This document shows positions 22,154-31,748 of a stretch of 64,000 bases of DNA, piece by piece. The DNA is taken from NCBI GenBank assembly GCA_026315105.1, contig CM048750.1, positions 261,321,151-261,385,150 of the forward strand, written 5' to 3'. Made by a program: the position numbers and the translations under genes. Every line of letters starts with the position of its first letter. Positions within the stretch are counted from its first letter, which is position 1. Below the pieces are notes generated by a model. It did not search any database and was not told where the DNA came from. It was given only the letters and a program-made list of their open reading frames with translations. The stretch comes from Locusta migratoria (Eukaryota; Arthropoda; Insecta; Orthoptera; Acrididae).

Positions 22154-24221
22154 ATGGGAGAAAAAACATCATTGTATCATATCATCAACGAACGTAAGCG
22201 TCGAAGAAGAGGCCTGATACACGTACTGGACACTGAAGATGGCAGACATCTAACTATGCAACAAGAAACTAGCACTGCCTTTGTCGAATACTACACTCAA
22301 CTATACACAGCGGTGGATACTAAGATGGCGATAGTTACGAAGTTTCTCAGGCAATCCTTGGCACCATTAACCCGGCGGCAGAAGCACAGCTGACGGAGGA
22401 TGTGACTGAAGAAGAAGTAGTGGGGGCTATTGGTAGGGGAGCGATGAATAAATCGCCTGGACCAGATGGACTCCCACTGGAATTTTATCGGACCTTCCGA
22501 CGTATGATAACACCCATATGGACTAGTATTTGCCGTGAATTGATGTCTCCAGATGTGCCCTTACCGCCGTCCTTCGTGGAGGGACTTATCATCCCGATAC
22601 ACAAGCCATCAGGTCGCTCACGGATACGGGACTACCGACCATTGACGCTTCTGAATTGTGACTTTAAAATATTCTCCAGACTCTTAGCTTCGCGCTTCCG
22701 TTTTTATTGCGCCAAGTGATATCAGTCGATCAAACTTCGCTTGGCGGAGATGCCATCATTCAGACAGCACTCGGCGAATATCGCGATGTAATCGCACTGT
22801 CAAAGACCTGCCGCCTTCGCGGAGCCCTTGCGTCGATTGGATTTGATCGGGCCTTCGACAGAGTGAGCCACACCTATCTGGCAGCAGTCATGAAGCGCAT
22901 GCGATTTCCACAGCCCTTTATCAGTGTTGTGGTTCGGCTATTAAATAATGCCTCCTCCAAAGTGCCCATCAACGGACGGACGACAGCACCCCTCACCATA
23001 TCAAGATCGGTTAGACAAGGATGTCCACTTTCGACAATTTTATACGCCACAGCCTTTGAACGACTACTCTGTGGTCTACGTCAACGATTGACAGAGTTGA
23101 CAATGAGAGGGTGCACATTCAAGTGTAAAGCGTATGCAGACGACCTGGTGCTCATAGTACGGACTGACAACGACATGCAAGAGGCTTTAACTTGGATCAA
23201 CAAATATGGAATGGCTACAGGCAGCCGCATCAATGTGGACAAGTCAATGGCCATGAGTATCGGTGACGGGGTACCAGAAGAACAAGTAGCGAGCGCCCTT
23301 ACAACTCAAGGATACCTTGAGATGCTTAGGTATTGTCTTTACCGACGACGTGCGTCACACAGCAGCTTACAACTACAAGAGACTTCTACAGTCAATCCGT
23401 CAGTAGTCAGAGGGAATACTATACGGTCTTTGGACATTATCCAGCGTGTCAATTATGTTAACACATACATGGCGTCACGAATTCCTGACCTTGCACAAGT
23501 CCTTCCGATGCCGACGGTGATAGCACGGCGTATATTGGCTGCGTTCGGTTGTTTCGTCAGTGCGGGACTACTCTTCAAAGTTGGATATGAAAACCTGACC
23601 CTCCCTTCCGGTAGGGGAGGTATAGGTCTTGCTCAAGTTCATGATCGAGCAGTGGCACTATACATCAGCACCATGTTGAAGTTGTGGAGACGACATCAGA
23701 CATATCTGACAGGTATCTTAATAGAAGAACTAGCACCGAGGTCTCAAACAGCAACGGTAGCGGTGCAGCACATCTCACAGTCACTCCACCACATCAGTGC
23801 CTTTTTTATAGAATACAGTTACGTTCAAACGGCACTGCCGGAAAACACCTCTGCGACGGCTCGCGACATTTGTCGAATCTTAACGGCCACAAGAACCGGC
23901 AATGTTATTGAGAAGAAGTATCCAAATGTTGAGTGGCCGGTGGTATGGCGATCGATACACCACGTTTCCTTGGATACGGAAACACGTGCCATGTGGTACC
24001 TGACAGTTAATGGTAAACACGCAACACGATCTAGACTCCACTCTATACATCTGATGGACTCACCATTAAGCCCCCAGTACCGAGTCCTGGACGACGACGA
24101 ACACCGGCTAACATGTGGCCCAGCAGCAGAAGTCTGGCGTTTAGGACAAATGGTAATAGCTTTCTTTCTTCGAGTAGGGCCGCAAGACATCAGACCACGT
24201 TCCGTGTTATTTATTCCCTGA
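22154..24221 (+). pseudogene. L1/Tx1-like LINE ORF2 fragment (reverse transcriptase)
   Basis: Three consecutive plus-strand frames (22154-22393, 22402-22719, 22707-24221) make up one RT region. The first holds the linker upstream of RT. The second has NKSPGPDGLPLEFY near 22450 and the YRPLTLLN block near 22635. The third, 504 residues, has FDRAFDRVSH near 22845, the SVRQGCPLS block near 23010 and YADDLVL with the catalytic YADD at 23132-23143. A long C-terminal domain follows. SPGPDG plus YRPLTLLN is typical of L1/Tx1-group RTs. At least two frameshifts break the ORF, and the last part lies beyond the LTR insertion. Confidence 0.8.
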
Positions 24222-24279
24222 CAGGACATACCATCCACGAACTAAAACGAATGCAGTAACATGGATTAAATCACAACTG

Positions 24280-24350
24280 GTGCTCTATTTATTCAGAGAT
24301 ACCCCGAAGAATGTATTAGACTCTTGGATCTACTTAGGGGAAGGACATAG
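24280..24350 (+). pseudogene. LINE ORF2 C-terminal piece left of the LTR element
   Basis: A short frame after the stop near 24221 leads into the LTR element at 24351. The matching continuation is at 28733-28843, immediately after the 3' LTR, in register once one copy of CATAG is discounted. This is evidence that the LTR element landed inside the LINE coding region. Confidence 0.6.
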
Positions 24351-24807
24351 TGTGGTGTCGCACAAGTACAAAGTGCGCGCCACCTACTTTCGCCGCGCGC
24401 CGCCATGCACGCACGGCGCGGCGATCTCACGACGACAGCCACGAGCGCCCTCTGCTGGAACGCCGCTCGTGGCCACGACTGAAAAGACACCGGTCACTTC
24501 GCACTTCGGACGGAGCTAGCAAACAGTTACGACCTTCGTAATCAGATAGGCACGAGTGAAGACTTTGCTATTGTACAGGCACTAGGCAGGCCTCTAACAA
24601 CTATGTATCAACATTCTGCAGTACTATGTAAAAGTTAAGTATTGTTACATTCTGTGCAATATATCTCTTTCTAATTCACTCGAGTGTTTATAGTTTCTGG
24701 CTGCTCCCCTCCGTACCTGCACCAGCGTGTCGGTCTCATTCCACTCGGCCACCGACACCTACGACGAGGCTGGGACACAAAAGCGGCGACGAAGTTGGGA
24801 CACAAAA
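24351..24807 (+). repeat. 5' LTR (457 bp)
   Basis: It starts TGTGGTGTCGCACAAG and ends GTTGGGACACAAAA. No difference from the 3' LTR was seen on base-by-base reading. The end region carries an internal copy of GGGACACAAAA plus GCGGCGACGA about 25 bp before the true end. The first 130 bp are GC-rich with several inverted GCGCGC words. Confidence 0.93.
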
Positions 24808-24808
24808 G

Positions 24809-24820
24809 TGGCGACGAGGA
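24809..24820 (+). promoter_or_regulatory. Primer-binding site, tRNA-Ser type
   Basis: TGGCGACGAGGA begins 1 nt after the LTR. It is complementary to CCA plus the acceptor 3' end of an insect tRNA-Ser(GCT) as I recall it (TCCTCGTCG-CCA), a 12-base match. This would prime minus-strand DNA synthesis. Confidence 0.7.
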
Positions 24821-25038
24821 GTGATAGAACCTTGGACCAGCCCGCTTGCAGCAGCCAGACAGCAGCAGTCGGAGCACGCAAAAATTGCTCCCGCCCACCC
24901 ACCCTTATTATAAGATTTTTGGGGGAACATATTCTTTTACGTATTTTGTGGACTTTTTTTGTTGCAGAGCTTCCTCTTTCATATTGCATTTGTGTTTTGT
25001 TATAAGTTACTTGTATACGCGGCGCCTAATCGGTCAGC

Positions 25039-28000
25039 ATGGCCACTACCCCGAATCCAAACTTAATGGAAATTATTCAGTTACAGACGGCGCAAATCAC
25101 CCAGTTGCTCCAGGCGGTGGCCGAGCTGACAGCGCGGGCAGCTAACCAACAACAGCCGCCGCCGCTTCAGCAGCCCACACCTGCCGCCGCAACACTTCCT
25201 ACGTTTCGCCAATACAACGAACGTGAGGAAGAATGGAGTGATTATCTGGCGCAGTTTCAAGAACTCGTCGCGGCTCATCAACTTACAGGTCAGACTGTTA
25301 AGCATCTTTTATTGTCTGTGGTGGGCCCCAAAACTTTCGTGTTACTGCAAAAACTATTCCCGCACGCATCTCCTCGTGATGTAGACTTTGAACAAATTGT
25401 AGATGCACTGAATGCTCATTATGAGAGAAAAGTTCTTGTAGCCGCTGCACGATACCGATTTTTCAGACTGAAAAAATTACCTGAACAGTCACACCAAGAG
25501 TGGATTACGGAATTGAAGGGCTTAACCCGCCAATGTAAATTTACTTGCTCTTGTGGACTTTCGTATAGTGACGTGATGTTGAGGGATGCGATTACGCAGA
25601 ATATTCAGGACCCCAGAATTAGAGCAGCAATTCTGAAACAGTCTGACCCCTCCTTAGACAGTGTACTGCAGCTTATAGAAGCGCATGATACTTTTGACTT
25701 AGCTGATGTAGAAATGCAAAGCCATAGTGTAAATTCAGTGCGCCGCAACGGACGCTTTCCTAGCCGTAGTTCTCAGTATAGCACTAGTGATTCTTATTTT
25801 TCTACCGGCCGTGCTGAACAGACAGTGAACAGTAGCCAGTGTAAAAGTGCGACGCAAAGGTCGCCCCGTCGTGTTAGAAACAGTAATTTGAATACCGGGC
25901 GCCAACGCTCATTTCAGAAAAATGTACGTAAATCTTGCCCCCAGTGTGTGTCTCGCCACAAGCGTGCTCATTGCCCTAGTCGCAACGCAACCTGTTATCA
26001 ATGTGGCAAATTGGGACATGTGCAGTCTGTGTGTCTGCAAATTAAAAACTCAAAGAACAGTAACGTTAGAAACAGTGCTTCGCAGGGTGCGAGAACAGTT
26101 CATTCTGTAAATGTTATACGGGCTGTGGAATTGAACACTGCCTTCCTTGGATCTCAATTGCAAGAAAGTAGTTCGGCGCCTATGGCAAATCTATATAGTG
26201 CACCACGTAGCAAGCGCCGACGAGCGCGTAAAACAGTGCAACGGAAAAGGGTTCGGGACAAGCAAAATGACTATGAACAGTGCATTCCTGTAGTGTTAGC
26301 AGTTGACGCCTCATCGTACGGTGTCGGCGCAGTTCTGTTACATCGTATTGGATGTCATGATCGTCCTATTGCCTTTGCATCCAAGCTACTGACGCCGACG
26401 CAACAGAATTACAGTCAGATAGAAAAGGAGGCCTTATCAATCATTTACGGCGTCACAAAGTTTCATCATTATCTGTATGGCAGAAAATTCTATTTGTTGA
26501 CAGACCACAAGCCTCTCACGTCGTTGTTCTCACCCACAAAGCCGATTCCGCCACGTACGGCACAAAAGCTTCAGAGATGGTCCTTAATACTGTCTAATTA
26601 TCAGTATGAGATTTTGTACCGACCTACCACTAAACATGCTAACGCGGACACACTTTCCCGACTTCCGGTTGGCCAGGATGTGTCGTTTGATTCTTCAGAA
26701 ATGGCATGTTGTCAGATAGACTCCAGAGATGCTTCCGCTGTCGCAGACTTTCCTTTGAACTCTCGTCGGGTTGCACAGGAAACAGCTGCGGATGCAGACC
26801 TAAGTGTGGTAGCACGTTTTGTTCGCTCAGGGTGGCCTGCCAGAGCCAAAGACATTGATCGGCCTCTGGTTCGACGTTATTTTGCACAACGTCATGCATT
26901 ATCTTTAAGTCAGGGTGTACTGTTGTTGCATACCGACAACGACCAAACAAGAGTGATTGTTCCTCGTTCCCTGCAACGTGAAGTGTTACGCCTCCTGCAT
27001 CAAGGACATTGGGGCATTGTTAGGACAAAGCAACTGGCCAGACGTCATTGTACCTGGGTTGGTATGGACGCTCAGATAGAGGACATGACGTCACAGTGTA
27101 CTGTTTGTGCGGAGCATCAGGCGGCTCCACCGCAACGTTTCTCAGACTGGCCACGCCCCAAGGGACCATGGCAACGTTTACATATTGACTTTGCCGGACC
27201 TTTCTGGAATACGCGCTGGTTAATTGTTGTAGACGCTTTCAGCAAGTTTCCTTTTGTGATTGCCATGAACTCAACGACGGCTTCTAGTACAATCAGTGCC
27301 TTAACATCAGTGTTTTGCATCGAAGGCTTGCCTGAAACTATCGTCAGTGACAATGGACCTCAGTTTGTTAGTGCGGAATTTCAACAGTTTTGTCGTGTGA
27401 ATGGCATTCAGCATATCACCACCGCACCTTTTCACCCTCAGTCCAATGGTGAAGCAGAACGTTTCGTTCGAACATTCAAGTCTCACATGGAGAAGATGAA
27501 AGGTCAGCACTCCAGGCAGCAAGCTCTTCAAATTTTCCTGTCTACGTATCGGTGCATGCCACGTGACGGCCCGTCTCCTGCCGAGCTGCTACACGGCCGC
27601 CGTCACCGCACTCTCCTTCACCTGCTGCAGCCTCCCACGCACCGAGTCGGTTCGTATGGCGCTACGCGTTTTCAGGTTTCCACGCCGGTGCTGTACAGGG
27701 TGTTTGCTGGAAACAAGAAGACATGGTTGCCGGGCACCATTCAACGCGTGCTTGGGCGCAATATGTTTGTTGTACGTTCTTCCACAGGGTCGGAGCTGCG
27801 GCGCCACGCAAACCAATTGCGCCTGCACAGACCGCGCGATCCTGTCTCCGGTTTCTTGATTCCAGACCCAGTTCACCGCCAGGGAGCACAACCACATCGT
27901 TCGTCCCCGGACTACGAGATCCCTATGGACGTCGACGTACATCCGACGCAGTCGTCGCCGCCGCTGTCGCCGCCGCAGATGACAGCGTCACCGAGAGGGA

Positions 28001-28407
28001 CTCCGGGACCGTGCGGGCCCCCCCAGCTTGGGCCACGCACCTCAGAAGAAGATGACCTGCTCCCTCTGGGCGGGGGCGGGCGCCCTTCCCCAGGTTTCGG
28101 CGGGTTCCCTGGAGGATCGCAAGGCGGATGCCGGGGCGCGGACGGCGTCTCGATCCCGGCCTCAGCTACGACGCCCGTCCCACCAGTAACGCCCCCGCTC
28201 AGGCCCTCCTCCCAGTGCCGTCGCCGTGGCCCTCAGCCCTACGCCACGACGGCGCGGCGGTTTGGGGGGGAGGGGTGTGGTGTCGCACAAGTACAAAGTG
28301 CGCGCCACCTACTTTCGCCGCGCGCCGCCATGCACGCACGGCGCGGCGATCTCACGACGACAGCCACGAGCGCCCTCTGCTGGAACGCCGCTCGTGGCCA
28401 CGACTGA
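25039..28407 (+). CDS. Gag-RNaseH-integrase fusion ORF lacking protease and RT (1122 aa)
   Basis: The ATG at 25039 follows a 230-bp leader. Residues 1-295 form the Gag capsid-like region, with a Q/P-rich stretch near 35-50. Knuckles are C300-C303-H307-C312 (CX2CX3HX4C) and C319-C322-H327-C332 (CX2CX4HX4C). Then comes a short basic linker to about residue 415. RNase H starts at about 418 with its first acidic residue D423. Integrase has H654/H657/C687/C690 and the DD35E triad D717, D771, E807. A Pro-rich tail follows. No DTG/DSG protease motif and no RT block or YXDD is present between 333 and 418, although they should lie there. The ORF has no stop and runs across the polypurine tract into the 3' LTR. 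Confidence 0.88.
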   Translation: MATTPNPNLMEIIQLQTAQITQLLQAVAELTARAANQQQPPPLQQPTPAAATLPTFRQYNEREEEWSDYLAQFQELVAAHQLTGQTVKHLLLSVVGPKTFVLLQKLFPHASPRDVDFEQIVDALNAHYERKVLVAAARYRFFRLKKLPEQSHQEWITELKGLTRQCKFTCSCGLSYSDVMLRDAITQNIQDPRIRAAILKQSDPSLDSVLQLIEAHDTFDLADVEMQSHSVNSVRRNGRFPSRSSQYSTSDSYFSTGRAEQTVNSSQCKSATQRSPRRVRNSNLNTGRQRSFQKNVRKSCPQCVSRHKRAHCPSRNATCYQCGKLGHVQSVCLQIKNSKNSNVRNSASQGARTVHSVNVIRAVELNTAFLGSQLQESSSAPMANLYSAPRSKRRRARKTVQRKRVRDKQNDYEQCIPVVLAVDASSYGVGAVLLHRIGCHDRPIAFASKLLTPTQQNYSQIEKEALSIIYGVTKFHHYLYGRKFYLLTDHKPLTSLFSPTKPIPPRTAQKLQRWSLILSNYQYEILYRPTTKHANADTLSRLPVGQDVSFDSSEMACCQIDSRDASAVADFPLNSRRVAQETAADADLSVVARFVRSGWPARAKDIDRPLVRRYFAQRHALSLSQGVLLLHTDNDQTRVIVPRSLQREVLRLLHQGHWGIVRTKQLARRHCTWVGMDAQIEDMTSQCTVCAEHQAAPPQRFSDWPRPKGPWQRLHIDFAGPFWNTRWLIVVDAFSKFPFVIAMNSTTASSTISALTSVFCIEGLPETIVSDNGPQFVSAEFQQFCRVNGIQHITTAPFHPQSNGEAERFVRTFKSHMEKMKGQHSRQQALQIFLSTYRCMPRDGPSPAELLHGRRHRTLLHLLQPPTHRVGSYGATRFQVSTPVLYRVFAGNKKTWLPGTIQRVLGRNMFVVRSSTGSELRRHANQLRLHRPRDPVSGFLIPDPVHRQGAQPHRSSPDYEIPMDVDVHPTQSSPPLSPPQMTASPRGTPGPCGPPQLGPRTSEEDDLLPLGGGGRPSPGFGGFPGGSQGGCRGADGVSIPASATTPVPPVTPPLRPSSQCRRRGPQPYATTARRFGGEGCGVAQVQSARHLLSPRAAMHARRGDLTTTATSALCWNAARGHD
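28264..28275 (+). promoter_or_regulatory. Polypurine tract
   Basis: GGGGGGGGAGGG lies directly against the first base of the 3' LTR, the position needed for plus-strand priming. It lies inside the long ORF. Confidence 0.8.
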
Positions 28408-28732
28408 AAAGACACCGGTCACTTCGCACTTCGGACGGAGCTAGCAAACAGTTACGACCTTCGTAATCAGATAGGCACGAGTGAAGACTTTGCTATTGTA
28501 CAGGCACTAGGCAGGCCTCTAACAACTATGTATCAACATTCTGCAGTACTATGTAAAAGTTAAGTATTGTTACATTCTGTGCAATATATCTCTTTCTAAT
28601 TCACTCGAGTGTTTATAGTTTCTGGCTGCTCCCCTCCGTACCTGCACCAGCGTGTCGGTCTCATTCCACTCGGCCACCGACACCTACGACGAGGCTGGGA
28701 CACAAAAGCGGCGACGAAGTTGGGACACAAAA
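28276..28732 (+). repeat. 3' LTR (457 bp)
   Basis: This is the same length as, and reads identical to, the 5' LTR. It is followed by CATAG, the duplicated target. Identical LTRs imply an insertion too recent for visible divergence, or gene conversion. Confidence 0.93.
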
Positions 28733-29070
28733 CATAGAAAGATTGTACACAATCCTAAGTATAGGCAGTATTTTTTACATTTTTTATGGAGTGCGTTTCA
28801 GGACCCGCCGCACGGCTGGAACTTTCCGGGTAGGAGAAGTTAAAATATTAAATCGACGAGGAATGAACGAAAGATATGAAAACGGCAACTAATCCTAATG
28901 TACGAGAAGACGTACCCGGGCGCGGGAGCGGCGATGGAATTGCAATAACATTCTACACCGTGCTGCGTGTATGTTTATTTATGAAATGCGAGAAGGCAGT
29001 TAAGTTTCTGTATGGGTTGTGCGCACGGTGAACAGATTTACTAAAATAAATAAATAAAAATAAAAAATAC
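28733..29070 (+). pseudogene. LINE ORF2 C-terminus and 3' UTR right of the LTR element
   Basis: The frame running out of the LTR at 28738-28843 encodes the continuation of the LINE C-terminus and stops before TTAAAATATTAAATCG. About 220 bp of 3' UTR follow and end in an AAATA-rich tail. It belongs with 22134-24350. Confidence 0.65.
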
Positions 29071-29125
29071 CGGTAAGACGTCTGCCTAGTAAAGATCACG
29101 AATTTTAATTCATTGCTTCTCCTTT

Positions 29126-29945
29126 ATCTGCAAACAATAGGCTTTGTTTTTAAAAAATGAGCCCGCCCCAGAAACAAATCCTGGCTGCGCCACTGGTTTC
29201 GTCCAATAGTTTTACAAACATTTCGATTTGAAATCACCAAAATATGTGAGGAAAATCAAGTGCTATTGCTGTGCACCTCTTTTCGCTGCAAAAGCACGCT
29301 GCAAATTTCACGTGATTTCGAAGCTTCCTTCGGAGTGCTGCATTTTGCGTGGCCAGAAAGGTGAGTGTTTCGCCCGTCTCATACACCTTGCTCAGCAGGT
29401 GGAATACAGTGCACATAAATCGAGCTCTTTAATTACGATACAGGCGCTCGAAGCCCCCACTTTGCCTCGCGCCGCCCCCCGCTAATACGGCCAGTACAGG
29501 GAGGGTGCGTGCCACCGACTCTGGGGCTATGCCAGCCACAGTGGCGCACCCTTGCGACAGCGGAAGCTACCCTCATTACCGCCGCATTGTCGGTGATCCG
29601 CCCCCCTCACAGCGGGGGCTGTTAATGACGTCCTCGTCTGCTGGGTGTCCCCTTAAAACGCCGTTCACTGCCAGCTGAAAGCAACAGGGGGTCATTCAAC
29701 CTGGGCCACCCCTGCTACCAACCTCATTCTGCCTTTCCTGTCTCGTCCGCCATGTAGGACACGATGAGCAGCCTTTCAGAGAGCATAGCTGCCCGCCAGA
29801 ATGCTCGTTAATATGTATCTCACACAAGGCGATTCACGAAGATATGCAAATATCTTAATACGTTATTCTACAAGTAAAACAAAAGAAAAAAGTTCATATA
29901 AACATAGGTCCGCTAATGTTTAGTTATCTTAATATATAAATATGA
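29126..29945. other. Unassigned DNA with one hAT-type terminus
   Basis: GGCTGCGCCACTG at about 29180-29192 looks like the right terminus of a CAGTGGCG-type hAT element whose left end I cannot find. The stretch at 29440-29660 is GC-rich with no domain in its open frames. The rest has no recognised feature. Confidence 0.4.
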
Positions 29946-30155
29946 GCCGCGGTGGAGTAGCCGAGTGGTCTAAAGCGTCTCGCTGCGGAGCGCGCGGTTG
30001 CTCGCCATGGAGGTTCGAGTCCTCCCTGGGGCATGGGTGTGTGTGTGTTGTCCTTAGGTTAGTTTACCTAGGTTTAAGTAGTTTGTAAGCTACGGACTGA
30101 TGACCACGCAGTTTGTCCGATAGATTTACAAACATTTGAACATTTTATATACCGG
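29946..30155 (+). mobile_element. tRNA-headed SINE, family A
   Basis: Head GCCGCGGTGGAGTAGCCGAG, B box GGTTCGAGTCC and body GACTGATGACCACGC are present. The 9-bp repeat TAAATATGA flanks it (29937-29945 and 30156-30164), with about 9 bp of AT-rich sequence between the usual SINE end and the right repeat. Confidence 0.85.
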
Positions 30156-30165
30156 TAAATATGAA

Positions 30166-30466
30166 AGTCTGTGTATTCGTATTTTATGCTCGGTCGTACC
30201 GTTCAAACGATTGTGATGAAACTTTGTCAACTTTCGCGATGGCCATAGGCACCATCAAATGACTTTACGGCATAGAGTTCAGAAGATACGACGTAATAAT
30301 GAAATGCGCTAAAAAGTGCTGTATCACGCGACGTCTGCTTCTAAACCAGTGTACCGATTTTAGTCAAATTTGGTACACATATTCCTTCCATTAGATAACA
30401 GTTGACATAGGGATAAGAACTGCTTACGATGTATATCTTTCAGGAGATATGACATCATAAACAATT
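30166..30466. repeat. Helitron-like or related dispersed repeat, left part
   Basis: TATTCGTATTTTATGCTCGG followed by CGTACCGTTCAAACGATTG and GATGAAACTTTG belongs to a repeat class also found at 32517-32700 and in the arms at 55930-56000 and 57640-57720. The 145-bp block 30322-30466 recurs at 31749-31886 on the other side of the LINE. Confidence 0.5.
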
Positions 30467-31746
30467 GTTGTTGTTATGGTCTTCAGTCCGGAGACTGGTT
30501 TGATGCAGCTCTCCACCCTACTCTATCCTGAACAAGCCTTTTCATCTCCTCATAAGAACGGCAACCCACATCCACTTGAATCTGCTTACTATACGCGTCT
30601 CTTTGTCTCCCTCTGCGATTTTTACCCCACACACTTCCCTCCAATGCTAAATTTACGATTCCCCGATGTCTAAGAATGTGTCCTACCAAGCGATCCCTTC
30701 TTTCAGTCAGAGTATGCCAAAAATTCCTTTTCTCACCAATTGTGTTCTGTATCTCTTCATTAGTTATGCGATCTACCCACCTAATCTTCAGCATTCTTCT
30801 GTACCACCACATTTCAAAAGCATCTATTCTCTTCCTGTCCGCACTGCTTATCGTCCATGTTTCACTCCCGTACAAGGCAACACTCCACACAAGTGCCTTC
30901 AGAAAAGACTTCCTTACACTTAAATTAATATTCGATGTTAGCAAATTTCTCTTTTTCAAAAATGCTTTTCTTCCCATTGCCATTCTGCATTTTATATCCT
31001 CTGTACTGCGACCATCGCATGTTATTTTACTCCCCAAGTAACAAAACTCAATTACCACATTTATTGTTTCGTTGCTTAATCTAATTCCTTCAGCATCGCC
31101 TGATTTTCTAAGACTGCATTCCATTATCTTTGTTTTGCTCTTGTTAATGTTCATTTTATAGGCTCTCTTTAACACACTGTCCATTCCATTCAGCTGATCT
31201 TCCAGGTCCCTTGCTGTCTCAGACAGAATTACAATGTCATCAGCAAAACGCAAAGTTTGTATTTCTTCACCCTGAATTTTAACCCCTATTCCAAATTTTT
31301 CCTTGGTTTCCTTCACCGCCTGCTCGATGTACAAATGGAATAGCATCGGAGAAAGACTACAGCCATGTCTTACTCCCTTCCCAAGTAATGCTTCCCTTTC
31401 ATGCCCTTCGAGTCTAATAACTGCGGTCTGACTTTTGTACAAGTTGTAAATAACTCTCCCTCTATTTTACCCCTGCTGACTTCAGAATTTGAAAGAGTGT
31501 ATTCCAGTCAACATTGTCAAACGTATTCTCCAAATCTACAAAAGCTAAAAATGTAGGTTTGCCTTTCCTTAATCTATCTTCTAAGATAAGACGTAAAGTG
31601 AGTATTGCCTCCCGGGTTCCTACGTTCCTCCTGAATCCAAACTGATCTTCCCCGATGTCAGCTTCTAGCAGCTTTTCCATTCTCTTGTAGATAATTCGTG
31701 TTAAAATTTTACAAGCATGACTTATTAAACTGATGGTTCTGTAATT
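30467..31746 (-). pseudogene. RTE-like LINE copy b, near-complete RT plus C-terminus
   Basis: The minus-strand ORF 30483-31442 (319 aa) has GVRHGCSLSPMLF at the start, FADDIVIL at about 31235-31246, LNGMDSVL and the C-terminal GSETWT and MLKIRWVDR blocks. A second piece, 31462-31680, holds EDQFGFRRNVGT and the palm block FLAFVDLE. A frameshift near 31450 separates them. This is the best-preserved copy of the family in the window. The 3' end GTTGTTGTTATGG (minus CCATAACAACAAC) is at 30467. Confidence 0.85.
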
Positions 31747-31748
31747 TG

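Larger units (their letters stand above)
24351..28732 (+). mobile_element. Ty3-type (Mag-like) LTR retrotransposon, young and internally deleted
   Basis: Two 457-bp LTRs, identical by my reading, flank an internal region with a primer-binding site, one long gag-pol ORF and a polypurine tract. The 5-bp duplication CATAG lies at 24346-24350 and 28733-28737. Gag has two zinc knuckles, and RNase H and integrase are present. Protease and reverse transcriptase are missing. The order RNase H then integrase, the paired knuckles and the Ser-tRNA-type primer site fit the Mag-like branch of Ty3-type elements (inference). It should be mobile only if another copy supplies RT and protease. Confidence 0.9.
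22134..29070 (+). mobile_element. L1/Tx1-like LINE, 5'-truncated, carrying a Ty3-type element
   Basis: The LINE occupies 22134-24350 and 28733-29070. Its left edge interrupts the tRNA-like arm after CTAACGG, and its right edge, after an AT-rich tail (AATAAATAAATAAAA at about 29044-29058), rejoins at CCGGTAAGACG. Target duplication is short and imperfect (about ACGG/CCGG). RT blocks and a long C-terminal region are present. ORF1 and endonuclease are absent. Confidence 0.72.
21745..29125. mobile_element. Inverted-repeat element with tRNA-like arms, interrupted by a LINE
   Basis: The left arm (about 21745-21905) contains a minus-strand tRNA-like sequence and then sequence running to CTTTAATTCAGCTTC. 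The right arm (about 22045-22133) is its inverse: GAAGCTGAATTAAAG, CGTGGAGGGAAAT, GAGGCGCCTTAATCG, then GTGATGCGGTGGTCTAACGG. It breaks there and resumes at about 29071 with GGTAAGACGTCTGCCTAG and AATTTTAATTCATTGC. The central spacer is about 140 bp (21906-22044). The intervening 6.9 kb is a LINE that itself holds an LTR element. No transposase is visible. Confidence 0.75.

Noticed and set aside
22707..24221. 504-codon frame as a possible host gene
   Set aside because: It carries the RT blocks including YADD and lies between other parts of the same LINE, so it is retrotransposon sequence.
28128..28466. Arg-rich frame in the 3' LTR
   Set aside because: The same frame occurs in the 5' LTR and in solo copies. 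It reflects GC-rich LTR sequence, and only the read-through from the gag-pol frame is noted.
24351..28732. Infectious retrovirus with an envelope gene
   Set aside because: No third ORF lies between integrase and the polypurine tract, and the C-terminal part is a Pro-rich tail in the same frame.
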